A stretch of DNA of 64,000 bases from Paludibacteraceae bacterium. Its GTDB lineage: Bacteria > Bacteroidota > Bacteroidia > Bacteroidales > Paludibacteraceae. The stretch is from the NCBI GenBank assembly GCA_017461505.1, contig JAFTXV010000011.1:248001-312000 (forward strand), read 5' to 3'. How positions within the stretch are numbered: position 1 is the stretch's first letter; each line of letters starts with the position of its first letter. This document shows, in pieces, positions 1 through 8,516 of this stretch. Below the pieces are notes generated by a model. That model had not been told where the DNA came from, searched no databases, and saw nothing but the letters and a program-made list of their open reading frames with translations. The translations under genes were made by a program, and so were the position numbers.

Positions 1-1154
1 TGGACTTAGTAGAGGCTTTACAACAAGGTATTGATTTGTCTGCCGAAGATATTCCAGAGCAAATTGAACAAGAACAACCCTATAACCCTGATTTGATTCG
101 TGTCGATACTTCTACTATGTCTTTGAGACAAGTGTACGATATGATAAGAGACAATGATATTGATTTATCACCAGATTTTCAACGTAATATAGTTTGGGAT
201 CAAATCCGTAAAAGTCGATTGATAGAATCTATACTATTGAGAATACCTCTTCCCGTATTTTATTTCTCTGCAAATGATAGAGGACAATTAGCTGTCGTTG
301 ATGGCTTGCAAAGGTTGACAGCTATCAAAGAATTTATGGAAAATAAATTATGTTTGCGTGGTTTAGAATATTTAAATATTGATGGCGCAACATATACTGG
401 AAAAAATAAATTGGATGACAAATTATATAGACGATTTAATTTAACTCAAATAACCACTAATATAATAGATTCCAAATCTCCAACAAGAGCAAAGTATGAT
501 ATTTTTCGTAGATTGAATACAGGAGGAAGACCATTAAATTCTCAAGAACTAAGGAATTGTTTATCTCCAGAACCATTAAGAAATACCTTACGGCTAATGG
601 CAAAGAGTGCGTGTTTTCGTGACGCGATGACTAATAGTGTATCAGATGTCCGAATGGAAGCACAAGAATATGCTCTGAGATTTATTTATTTTAGAGATTT
701 ATATTTACACAATCATAATGGAGTAGAAGCATATCCAGGTACAATGGATGATACATTGGATGCGTTTGTGGATAATGTACAACAAAATGATAACTTTCCA
801 TTTGATGCATATATCCAAGATTTTGAAAAAGCGATGATTAACGCTAAATATTTGTTTGGCAGACATGCCTTTCGTAAAGTATATGAAACTACATCATATG
901 ATGGCGTGCGTTCTGTTGTCAATAAGGCATTATTCATAAGTTGGGCTGTTTGCTTGGCAGACTATGATCCTGAATTTATTGCTGATAAATTTCTAGAGTT
1001 AAGTTGGGTGTCTATATTAGGACAAGAAATTTCTTCTGATGAGACATATAATTATTTACTCTCGTACGGAACAAATGGATGGAAGAACATAATTTATTCT
1101 TTCGCTAAAGCCAAAGAAATAATTAATAGCAAATTGGTTGACGTGGATGCGTAG
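1..1154 (+). CDS. DUF262 (GmrS/ParB-like) protein, 5' end cut by window edge
   Basis: The reading frame is open from base 3, and the window may begin one base inside the ATG, since bases 1-2 read TG followed by Asp-Leu-Val. DUF262 domains have a ParB/Srx-like nucleotide-binding fold and occur in GmrSD-type modification-dependent restriction enzymes and many uncharacterised defence loci. The N-terminal half shows PDFQRNIVW and then VVDGLQRLTAI, the position of the family's DGQQR motif, here DGLQR (nt 300-314). The usual HNH (GmrD) nuclease half is absent, so nuclease activity is not predicted. The gene overlaps the next ATPase gene by 8 bp, which suggests one translationally coupled operon. 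Confidence 0.85.
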   Translation, partial: DLVEALQQGIDLSAEDIPEQIEQEQPYNPDLIRVDTSTMSLRQVYDMIRDNDIDLSPDFQRNIVWDQIRKSRLIESILLRIPLPVFYFSANDRGQLAVVDGLQRLTAIKEFMENKLCLRGLEYLNIDGATYTGKNKLDDKLYRRFNLTQITTNIIDSKSPTRAKYDIFRRLNTGGRPLNSQELRNCLSPEPLRNTLRLMAKSACFRDAMTNSVSDVRMEAQEYALRFIYFRDLYLHNHNGVEAYPGTMDDTLDAFVDNVQQNDNFPFDAYIQDFEKAMINAKYLFGRHAFRKVYETTSYDGVRSVVNKALFISWAVCLADYDPEFIADKFLELSWVSILGQEISSDETYNYLLSYGTNGWKNIIYSFAKAKEIINSKLVDVDA

Positions 1155-2229
1155 TATATTAGAAATAAAAAACTTTAAATGTTTTGTCTCTCAACAGATA
1201 AATATGTCAGCGTTGACAATTCTAGTGGGGGGGAATGGTATGGGAAAAAGTACCATCGTACAATCGTTATTACTATTGCGTCAATGCTTTGAAAAAAGAA
1301 AAGAGATATTATTAAACGGTGTTTATGATTTATCGTTGGGTACTTTTGACTCAATAATAAATTCTGAGGCCACTGATAACGTACTTTCTTTCACTATTTA
1401 TGATGAAACGGTACAAATTGTGGCGGATGCAAAATTGTCTGTTGATGAAACGAGTAGTGATAATATGATGATGAATATGCTAGATGGAAATTTTTCCGGG
1501 AAAAAAGTAGGATTATTAGCTCCATACTTTTATTATTTGTCTGCAGAACGTTTAGGACCTAGAATGTCTCAGAGAAATACCTCATTAACATATCCAAATA
1601 CGGGTGTCCATGGTGAATATACAGCCCAAATATTATACAATTCTCGCTTTGATAAGATATCGGAAAAAAGACAAAATCAAATTGAGAAGTCTCCCTTTTT
1701 GCACAAACAAGTAAATGCTTGGCTTAATACCATTATACCTAATGTAGAGGTGAAGGCCGAATCTAATTTTAGTATGCAAGTATCTCAGATTTTACTAAAA
1801 AATTCAGTATGTAATGATTACTTACAATCTACTAATATTGGCTTTGGAATTAGTTATGCATTACCAATTATAGTAACAGGTTTAATCGCTCAAGAGGGGA
1901 GTTTTTTGATTGTTGAAAATCCTGAAGCTCACTTACACCCTGCAGCACAATCTGCGATGGGGAAATTTTTAGCAATGCTGGCTAATAGTGGTTTGTATGT
2001 GATTTTAGAAACACATAGTGATCATATTCTTGATGGAATTCAGATTTATGCGGCAAAAAATGGTATACCTCAAGATAATATAGTTATTAATAATTTTGAA
2101 ATTATCAATAATAGTGTAAATGTGACATCAATAATATATGATAATCAATACCAATACTCTATGTGGCCAAGGCACTTTATGGATCAATCAAACATAAATT
2201 ACATGGAGTTTGTTAACTCATTAAAATAA
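1147..2229 (+). CDS. AAA family ATPase (DUF3696-like)
   Basis: SMC/OLD-like AAA ATPase of about 360 aa. The N-terminus LEIKNFKCF and Walker A GGNGMGKST (residues 28-36) are typical. The C-terminal part has the Walker B-like segment FLIVENPEAHLHP and an H-loop-like LETHSDHILDGI, as in predicted ATPases of the DUF3696/COG4938 group. I start it at ATG 1147, inside the end of the DUF262 gene, rather than the TTG at 1138. Its stop overlaps the start of the next gene (TAATG at 2227-2231). Such ATPases act as sensor or motor subunits in defence operons; that role here is inferred from context. The DNA is AT-rich like its neighbours. Confidence 0.85.
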   Translation: MRSILEIKNFKCFVSQQINMSALTILVGGNGMGKSTIVQSLLLLRQCFEKRKEILLNGVYDLSLGTFDSIINSEATDNVLSFTIYDETVQIVADAKLSVDETSSDNMMMNMLDGNFSGKKVGLLAPYFYYLSAERLGPRMSQRNTSLTYPNTGVHGEYTAQILYNSRFDKISEKRQNQIEKSPFLHKQVNAWLNTIIPNVEVKAESNFSMQVSQILLKNSVCNDYLQSTNIGFGISYALPIIVTGLIAQEGSFLIVENPEAHLHPAAQSAMGKFLAMLANSGLYVILETHSDHILDGIQIYAAKNGIPQDNIVINNFEIINNSVNVTSIIYDNQYQYSMWPRHFMDQSNINYMEFVNSLK

Positions 2230-3038
2230 TGTTTGCTTTTTATTTACAAGAATCATCTTTTCAGTGGATATTAGTCAGTGAAATAGAGCAGGTGTTAAAT
2301 TCTATTAATGAAATCATTGTGACTTCTAATTCGTTAGACAATTTTTATCAATACAAAGATATTACATGTGTTCGTAGTTCAATATATCGAAAGAATATAT
2401 ACGATATTTTAATGACTAGTCCAAAAACACAACATTTATTGTATAAAGTGTTACCTTACATCTCAAAACGGATACATTTTGGTTATGGTCCATATAGAAA
2501 TCTTGTACAATTTCAAAAAATGGTAAATAAATCTACTCATGCATTTCTTGGGGGTAAGTTTATTAATAAGAAGGACTATGAGTTAACAACATTAGAAGAG
2601 TTTCTTAATTTTCGGAAAAGGATTTTTACGGAAAATATAAATAGACTGAACTTTGAATCGTACTATAAAAATTTATTTCCGAATCTCACTCTACTAGAAG
2701 ATGCTTTAGATTCTATAAAATCTTTTGTCTTTTTTAATGATTTGGTGGATGTGTTATGTAAATTACAAGAATATATTTGTGGAAATGGAGATATGGATTT
2801 TTATACAATAGCAAAAACGACTGGTCTAAATATTTCTGATGAATCTGATACTACAAAAAAGAACCCTTCATTTAAAAGGTTTCGTTTATTTACTATCCCT
2901 AACATAGGGAAGACATATTGTTATATACATATAAAAATAAATCAACAATATAGAATGCACATCCACATAGATACAAAACAAAAACATATATATATTCCTT
3001 ATGTCGGCAATCATTTACCGACAACTAAATATCATTAA
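2229..3038 (+). CDS. Uncharacterised protein of a DUF262-ATPase-RES operon
   Basis: A 269-aa protein I cannot assign to a family. The N-terminal two thirds look helical and soluble, with no membrane segment. The C-terminus is predicted to be beta-rich, with YCYIHIKINQQYRMHIHID followed by IYIPYVGNHLPT; the His-x-His and VGNHLPT stretches look conserved-motif-like. The start overlaps the stop of the ATPase gene (TAATG), and the stop overlaps a tiny ORF leading into the RES gene. Tight coupling suggests it works with the ATPase, perhaps as a specificity or effector subunit, which is inference only. Confidence 0.75.
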   Translation: MFAFYLQESSFQWILVSEIEQVLNSINEIIVTSNSLDNFYQYKDITCVRSSIYRKNIYDILMTSPKTQHLLYKVLPYISKRIHFGYGPYRNLVQFQKMVNKSTHAFLGGKFINKKDYELTTLEEFLNFRKRIFTENINRLNFESYYKNLFPNLTLLEDALDSIKSFVFFNDLVDVLCKLQEYICGNGDMDFYTIAKTTGLNISDESDTTKKNPSFKRFRLFTIPNIGKTYCYIHIKINQQYRMHIHIDTKQKHIYIPYVGNHLPTTKYH

Positions 3039-3136
3039 TGTCGTATACAATATTAGATTTTAATTGCTATGAAAATATAGATAAGATTTGTTATCTTAAA
3101 GATTTTTTAGTTTATGACATTAGAGCATATAAATAA
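3038..3136 (+). CDS. Possible 32-aa coupling peptide between unknown gene and RES gene
   Basis: The ATG at 3038 overlaps the preceding stop (TAATG), and the ORF runs 32 codons to TAA at 3134-3136, overlapping the first 23 bases of the RES gene. It begins MSYTILDFNCYENIDK. Such start-stop overlap is the pattern used throughout this operon, so it may be a translated coupler or small antitoxin-like peptide. Random occurrence of an ORF this short is also plausible in AT-rich DNA. Confidence 0.3.
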   Translation: MSYTILDFNCYENIDKICYLKDFLVYDIRAYK

Positions 3137-4220
3137 TACATTACAAAGTTTATTAGTAAATACTCGTTCTATGGGTGAAACATATAGAATGTATTTGTTG
3201 ACGTTGTTCAAGACATATTACGATATGCTCGAAATGTCAAAATCCAATCTTGAGAGATATTGTTTTATCGCTTCTCCATATGAAGAGGTGTTAAAAAGTG
3301 TGAAAATATATTGTGATCAGCTACTAGAAATATATGATTTATATATGGGAGGAAAAATTGGGCAAGCGGTAGAACTTATGAGAGAGCGGTTCACATCTGA
3401 AGAATCAATGTTTACGGATGATATATCTTCCACAATACCCATGTATAGGGCACGAGTACAAGATTCATTGTGTATGACATTTAATGTGAAAGACATGTTT
3501 CACGTTCCATTTGAGAAACGAGGTAAGATAGCAAATAATCGTTTTAGCATTACTGGATATCCATGTTTGTATTTAGGTAAATCTATTTTAGCTTGTTGGG
3601 AAGAAATGTATAAACCAATGCTAGATAATCTATCAGTGTCACGATTTTTATTAAAGAAAGGAATCCAAAAAAATATAATTAATCTTTGTTGGCATAGTAC
3701 GACTATATATGATTTGGATATCAATGATGAAGAGGAGCAAAGTTTGAGAAAATTAAGAGCGTTACGTTTGCTTCAACGCTATCCTCTAATGATAGCTTGT
3801 TCTATACGTACATTTGATCCTAAAGCTCCTTTTAAAGAGGAATATGTAATACCTCAAGTTTTGCTTTTGTCGTGTATAGATAATGAGTATGTTGATGGTA
3901 TATCTTATACATCAACACGACGAGATAATCAAATAGCAGAGGATATAGAGTTGCATCAAAATTTTGTTTTTCCTGCTCAAGATATAAAAGATATTGGATA
4001 TTGTTCTAAACTGGTATCAGATTTTCAAATGACGCGAGGAATTTCATTTATGGAAGCAGATATTAAAAATGTGTTTTATGGTAAGGGTACACCAAATATT
4101 TATGTTAAAGATGGTACACTCTTTTTGGATAAATTAGATCATGGGAAAACAGAATATCAATGCTCTAAATTTGGTCAGATGGAAGAATATCTCAGTAGCC
4201 TGCCGTTGTACGAACTTTAG
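3114..4220 (+). CDS. RES domain protein with HEPN/RES N-terminal region
   Basis: A 368-aa protein. The C-terminal two thirds fit the RES family: PMYRAR near residue 109, then DMFHVPFEKRGKIANNRFS, GYPCLYLGKSILACWEEM with the family's Arg, Ser and Glu positions, and a C-terminal part of alternating strands. RES proteins of the Xre-RES toxin-antitoxin type degrade NAD+. The helical N-terminal 100 residues resemble the HEPN/RES N-terminal domain found in larger RES proteins. No Xre-type antitoxin gene is next to it; instead it closes the DUF262-ATPase-unknown operon and is the likely toxic effector. The start is fixed by an in-frame stop just upstream at 3108. Confidence 0.8.
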   Translation: MTLEHINNTLQSLLVNTRSMGETYRMYLLTLFKTYYDMLEMSKSNLERYCFIASPYEEVLKSVKIYCDQLLEIYDLYMGGKIGQAVELMRERFTSEESMFTDDISSTIPMYRARVQDSLCMTFNVKDMFHVPFEKRGKIANNRFSITGYPCLYLGKSILACWEEMYKPMLDNLSVSRFLLKKGIQKNIINLCWHSTTIYDLDINDEEEQSLRKLRALRLLQRYPLMIACSIRTFDPKAPFKEEYVIPQVLLLSCIDNEYVDGISYTSTRRDNQIAEDIELHQNFVFPAQDIKDIGYCSKLVSDFQMTRGISFMEADIKNVFYGKGTPNIYVKDGTLFLDKLDHGKTEYQCSKFGQMEEYLSSLPLYEL

Positions 4221-4333
4221 AAACGATATAGCTCGTGGCAAGAGCACTATACTGAAATCCCACTGAATTCCTAATGATGTCTTATGCTGCTCGCCTAATT
4301 TGCAGGGAATTTTCAGAAAAGTAAATAAAATCT

Positions 4334-4364
4334 GCGATATATTTGCATATATCGCTTTTTTTTT
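4334..4364 (+). terminator. 9-bp perfect inverted repeat plus T9: terminator and/or operator
   Basis: Arms GCGATATAT (4334-4342) and ATATATCGC (4347-4355) flank a TTGC loop and are followed by nine T. This could end the RES operon. It also overlaps the -33 box (TTTG 4342-4345) of the promoter for the dGTPase gene, so it could be an operator. Confidence 0.6.
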
Positions 4365-4373
4365 GTAACTTTG
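4342..4373 (+). promoter_or_regulatory. Bacteroidetes promoter for dGTPase-nucleotidyltransferase pair
   Basis: TTTG at 4342-4345, 20-bp spacer, TAACTTTG at 4366-4373: a full match to the Bacteroidetes sigma-A consensus, 37 bp before the ATG at 4410. The -33 element lies inside a perfect inverted repeat, suggesting repression by a dimeric regulator or formation of a hairpin. Confidence 0.75.
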
Positions 4374-4409
4374 CAGCGTGAAGTGTTATATTTATAAACG
4401 TAAGAAATT

Positions 4410-5780
4410 ATGACAAATCGAGAGCATTGGTTATTGTTTTTTGAGGATAAGCGATTTAGGACGAAATCGCCAACTATTTCAATTGATGGGCGAAATCCCT
4501 TTGAGAATGATTATGGGCGTTTGATATCTAGTGCACCTATCCGTCGATTACAAGATAAAACACAAGTGTTTCCTTTGGATAAAAATGATTATATTAGAAC
4601 GCGCCTAACGCACTCGTTAGAGGTTTCTTATATAGCAAGTTCTTTAGGACAAAGCATTGAGAAAATTTTAATCGAAAAAATAGAAGATATAAGTATACAA
4701 AAATGTGGCTATTTGAGTTCTTTGTTAAGGACAAGTGGCTTAGTGCATGATTTAGGAAATCCTCCTTTTGGACATTTTGGAGAGATTGCAATCCAAGACT
4801 TCTTCAAAAAATTTTTCGATGAGAATCCAAGAATCGCAAGGAAATTTACACCTCAAGAACGTGCAGACTTTGAAAATTTTGATGGTAACATCCAAACTTT
4901 TAGGATATTGTCTAAATTATATTATTTTGGAGATGAATATAGTTATAATTTATCATATTCGACTTTGGCTACGATTGTAAAATATCCATCTGATTCTGTT
5001 ACTGGAAATAAAGGAAAACATGCTAAAGAGATTGCTCAAAAGAAGGCAGGGTATTTTGTTACGGAGGAAGATAAATATAATAAAATAAATGACTATTTAC
5101 AGCTGAATCATCGTAGACATCCTGCTACATATTTGTTGGAAGCTGCTGATGATATAGCTTATAGTGCTGCGGATATTGAAGATGGGGTTAAGCAAGGGAT
5201 AATATCAATTAATGAGATTGAAAATTTGTTTGAGAAGCATCTTGACAAAAATAAAGATAAAGTGCTAACTTATATCAAATGTTTGAAGCAAGAGAACCTT
5301 AATGATTCAATCATTGTACAACGTATACGTATTTTGACGCAACAAATAATGATAAGTAGTACGATAGAAACGTTTATTAGTAACTATGATATTATTATGC
5401 GTGGAGAATTGGAGGATGAATTAATAATGATCTCTAGTGCTAAGGATGTAAGAAATGCTTATAAAAAAATCCAATCCCAAATATTTATGTATAAATCAAT
5501 CCTCAAAAAAGAAATAGCAGGAAGAGAAGCGATAACTGGATTGTTAAAGATATTTGTAAATGCAGCTCTTTCAGATAATTTTAGGGCAGATGGAGGTAAT
5601 ACGTTAGAGTGTAGATTATATAACTTAATATCTGCATCATATCGAGTTGTTAATGAAAAATATGAGCATTATACAAATACGCTGTACTGTAAATTACGAT
5701 TAGTTGTAGACTTTATTGCGGGCATGACAGATTCGTATGCGATTGATTTGTATCAAGAGTTGATGGGGATTAAATTATGA
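4410..5780 (+). CDS. dGTPase-like HD-domain triphosphohydrolase
   Basis: A 456-aa HD phosphohydrolase of the dGTPase family (deoxynucleoside triphosphate to deoxynucleoside plus triphosphate). Metal-binding residues are visible: RLTHSLEV (H68), GLVHDLGNPPFGHFGE (H113-D114) and AADDIAYSAADIEDG near residue 245. The N-terminus NDYGRLISSAPIRRLQDKTQVFP is the family signature. Length is close to E. coli Dgt (505 aa). Its DNA is AT-rich like the preceding defence-type operon, and its stop overlaps the next gene as ATGA. Some dGTPases defend against phage by draining dNTPs; genomic context favours that role here, but a housekeeping role cannot be excluded. Confidence 0.85.
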   Translation: MTNREHWLLFFEDKRFRTKSPTISIDGRNPFENDYGRLISSAPIRRLQDKTQVFPLDKNDYIRTRLTHSLEVSYIASSLGQSIEKILIEKIEDISIQKCGYLSSLLRTSGLVHDLGNPPFGHFGEIAIQDFFKKFFDENPRIARKFTPQERADFENFDGNIQTFRILSKLYYFGDEYSYNLSYSTLATIVKYPSDSVTGNKGKHAKEIAQKKAGYFVTEEDKYNKINDYLQLNHRRHPATYLLEAADDIAYSAADIEDGVKQGIISINEIENLFEKHLDKNKDKVLTYIKCLKQENLNDSIIVQRIRILTQQIMISSTIETFISNYDIIMRGELEDELIMISSAKDVRNAYKKIQSQIFMYKSILKKEIAGREAITGLLKIFVNAALSDNFRADGGNTLECRLYNLISASYRVVNEKYEHYTNTLYCKLRLVVDFIAGMTDSYAIDLYQELMGIKL

Positions 5781-6580
5781 TTGAATTGATGAAAAATTGT
5801 GCAAGCATATATTTTTTTAAAAAACACTGTTTGTCTCTTTTTAAAAAGAATCCCATCTTAGCTCATATTGTGTATGAAGTTTTTATTCAAGGTGGGTATG
5901 CATATCTCGTTGGAGGGTATGTTCGTGGATTATTGAATAATACTCATAGTAGAGATGTTGATATTATCATAGATATTCCTTCGCTCAAATTAGAAGAGAT
6001 AGTTTCTACCTATTGCACTAATTTCTCTAGAAACAGACATGGTGGAATAAAGATGTTGTTAAATGGCTTGTCTGTAGATATGTGGTGCCTAGATGAAAAT
6101 TGGGCTTTTAAGGAAAAATTGATTGATTATAATGAAAATAATGTACTAGAAAGCATTGCTGCTGGATGTTTTTTTAATTATGATGCTTTGGTAGTTAATA
6201 TGCTTTCGGGAAATTATAATATACACCATTATATGGATTGTGTACAAAAAAAAACATTGTCAATATTAAGAAAGAGTTCAATGTATGCGAATCTTAATCC
6301 AACCGTAGAAGCAAATATACTACGGGCTTTTTATCTAAAAAGAACTCAAAAAATCCAATTCTCTTCAGATGTGTCTAATTATATTGTTAGTAAAATGCCA
6401 ACAATATCATTGGACATAAAAGAGGCATTTTCACTATTAATTGAAAAATTACAAGCTTATCCTAAATATAATATATTAACTGCTGATTATATGAAAGACG
6501 AGTATTTGTCAATATTGATTTCTCAAGAAAAAACTTCGAAAGAGCAATATTTGTTGTCGTATGATTATTTATTTTTTTAG
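5777..6580 (+). CDS. Poly(A) polymerase/CCA-adding-type nucleotidyltransferase head protein
   Basis: A 267-aa protein with the class II nucleotidyltransferase signature: YLVGGYVRGLL (G46-G47), then the catalytic SRDVDIIID with D60 and D62. It is much shorter than CCA enzymes (about 400-480 aa) and lacks a clear HD domain or tRNA-binding body, so a general tRNA-maturation role is unlikely. It overlaps the dGTPase gene by 4 bp (ATGA at 5777-5780), so the two are co-translated. Possible roles are tailing or blocking of an RNA, or nucleotide modification, paired with dNTP hydrolysis in anti-phage defence. The combination is not one I can name. Confidence 0.75.
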   Translation: MIELMKNCASIYFFKKHCLSLFKKNPILAHIVYEVFIQGGYAYLVGGYVRGLLNNTHSRDVDIIIDIPSLKLEEIVSTYCTNFSRNRHGGIKMLLNGLSVDMWCLDENWAFKEKLIDYNENNVLESIAAGCFFNYDALVVNMLSGNYNIHHYMDCVQKKTLSILRKSSMYANLNPTVEANILRAFYLKRTQKIQFSSDVSNYIVSKMPTISLDIKEAFSLLIEKLQAYPKYNILTADYMKDEYLSILISQEKTSKEQYLLSYDYLFF

Positions 6581-6706
6581 CTCTTTATGAGTATCCCATA
6601 AAGGTATAACTATGTTTTTCATATTTATAAATGTTCTTAAAAAAGGATGAAATACAATGACCAACCAACCACTTTTTCGGTATTGATTGTTCAGAAAAGA
6701 GAATAG

Positions 6707-7600
6707 ATGACAATGAATATGCAACATAAAAAATATGCCATATACACCGCCATGGTTGGCGGATACGATGAGATTATGCAACCTGTGGTGGTTGATGATC
6801 GATTTGAGTATATCCTCTTCTCAAATGACATCAAGGAGGATAGAGTAGGCGTATGGCAAGTGCGACCTATTGCATACACCAATCCTGACAATACCCGTAT
6901 TTGTCGCTATGTCAAAACCCATCCCGAGGAATTGCTACTAGGTTATGATGCTTCGGTCTGGATGGATTCGAATATTCGTATTATGACAAGTGCAGTGTAT
7001 GAACGTATTATTGAGTTATATGAATCGGGTTCTGTGATTGCATCAATGAATCATCCATTACGTGATTGTATTTATGATGAAGCATTCGAAGTGATGTATA
7101 TACGATACGAACGTGAAAAAGTGGTCGTGGATTGGTGTCACAAATTACGCAAAGAAAATTATCCAAAACATAATGGTCTTTATGAGACTAACGTTATGTT
7201 TCGGAAACATAACACCAGTCTCATATCCGAGACTAACGTTATGTGGTGGGATTGCATAGAAAAATACTCTAAGCGCGATCAGTTATCATTTAATTATGTC
7301 TTGTGGAAATTAGGAGTAAAATGTGAGTGTTTTTTAGGCAAACATAAGTGTGTACATAATTCGACTGATTTCTCATACATTGAACATCAAAATATAGGTA
7401 AAAAAAGATATATGTACTCCAATGATGAATGGTTGTTGAAATACGCATATAAAAAACCATATAAAAAAACAATAGTTAAGCAGCGCTATGAATGGTGTTA
7501 TGCTAAGTGTTTTCCAAGTCTTTGGATTGCTATTTTTGGACAATATTATAGATTAAAAGAAATTTTACGCCGATATATGGCAACGCATAAAAGTTGTTAA
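6707..7600 (+). CDS. DUF616/TOD1-like putative glycosyltransferase
   Basis: The protein begins YAIYTAMVGGYDEIMQP, followed by FEYILFSND, WMDSNIRI and an NGLYETNVMFRKHN segment, the order seen in DUF616 (TOD1/MUCI70-like) proteins, predicted glycosyltransferases that add sugars to surface glycans or proteins. WMDSN takes the place of the usual DxD. No signal peptide; a basic C-terminus could associate with membrane. The 126 bp upstream hold no gene, and I see no clear promoter. It starts a set of glycan genes reaching 10978. Confidence 0.7.
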   Translation: MTMNMQHKKYAIYTAMVGGYDEIMQPVVVDDRFEYILFSNDIKEDRVGVWQVRPIAYTNPDNTRICRYVKTHPEELLLGYDASVWMDSNIRIMTSAVYERIIELYESGSVIASMNHPLRDCIYDEAFEVMYIRYEREKVVVDWCHKLRKENYPKHNGLYETNVMFRKHNTSLISETNVMWWDCIEKYSKRDQLSFNYVLWKLGVKCECFLGKHKCVHNSTDFSYIEHQNIGKKRYMYSNDEWLLKYAYKKPYKKTIVKQRYEWCYAKCFPSLWIAIFGQYYRLKEILRRYMATHKSC

Positions 7601-7617
7601 TGTTATAAATAATAGTA

Positions 7618-8514
7618 ATGATGATTAAATTATCAATCCTTGTCGTAACATACAATCAAGAAAAATACATCCAGCAATGCTTGGATAGTATTTTGATGCA
7701 GCAGGTTGATTTTGAATATGAAGTAATCATTGGAGATGATTGCTCCACAGATGATACGGCTGTTATTTGTGATGCATATGCGGAAAAATATAGTAATTTC
7801 CACGTTTACCATCATCCTAAAAATCTTGGACATGTCGGAAATTGGGAATTTTGCCTAAACCATTGTCATGGTGAATATATTGCAATATTAGAGGGCGATG
7901 ATTATTGGTTGGATGCTAATAAATTACCAAAACAAGTTGATTATTTGGATACACATCCTGAAGTAGCTTTGACTATCACAAATATCAAACCTGTTTATGA
8001 GCAGGGATCCATACAACGTTCGTTTGAATTTGAGACGATGGGTGAACGTATCTGGAAGAGGGATGAAGTATGTGGGAAAAGTTGGTATATTTTATCATCC
8101 TCATCTATGTTCCGCAATGTATTTCAAAATTTTGTATTCCCAAAAGAAATTCACATTGCAGACTCATATCTATTCCCTTATTTGTTAGATGTTACGAATG
8201 GATTGACTTATGCGTTCCCAGAACAAATGACTGCGTATCGTCAGCATCCTAATAATGTAAGTGCTAAGAGCAGTTTAAGTGGTGATATTAGATTGGCGGA
8301 TCAATATCGCTATTTGAGTAAACGTTTTGTATGGGAAAAAGAAGGATGCAAAAGATCAGAAGAGATGTATCTAACTCGATTAAGTAGAGCAATCTTCCCA
8401 GGGTTTCTAAAATATCGTTGGCGTTACTTATTATTCCATCCTAACAAATTATTCTCACGATATATAATCAAAACCATAATGGATTGGATAAGATACATTA
8501 AGAAAACTTATTAA
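7618..8514 (+). CDS. Family 2 glycosyltransferase
   Basis: GT-A fold enzyme of 298 aa. N-terminal SILVVTYNQEKYIQQCLDS, EVIIGDDCSTDDT and the LEGDDYW motif (DxD metal and UDP-sugar site) are canonical GT2 features. It probably adds a sugar to a polysaccharide or glycolipid at the inner face of the inner membrane. Start codons ATG-ATG at 7618/7621 are both possible. It lies 2 bp upstream of the MBOAT gene, so they are co-transcribed. Similar in layout to the GT2 at 23185. Confidence 0.9.
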   Translation: MMIKLSILVVTYNQEKYIQQCLDSILMQQVDFEYEVIIGDDCSTDDTAVICDAYAEKYSNFHVYHHPKNLGHVGNWEFCLNHCHGEYIAILEGDDYWLDANKLPKQVDYLDTHPEVALTITNIKPVYEQGSIQRSFEFETMGERIWKRDEVCGKSWYILSSSSMFRNVFQNFVFPKEIHIADSYLFPYLLDVTNGLTYAFPEQMTAYRQHPNNVSAKSSLSGDIRLADQYRYLSKRFVWEKEGCKRSEEMYLTRLSRAIFPGFLKYRWRYLLFHPNKLFSRYIIKTIMDWIRYIKKTY

Positions 8515-8516
8515 CT

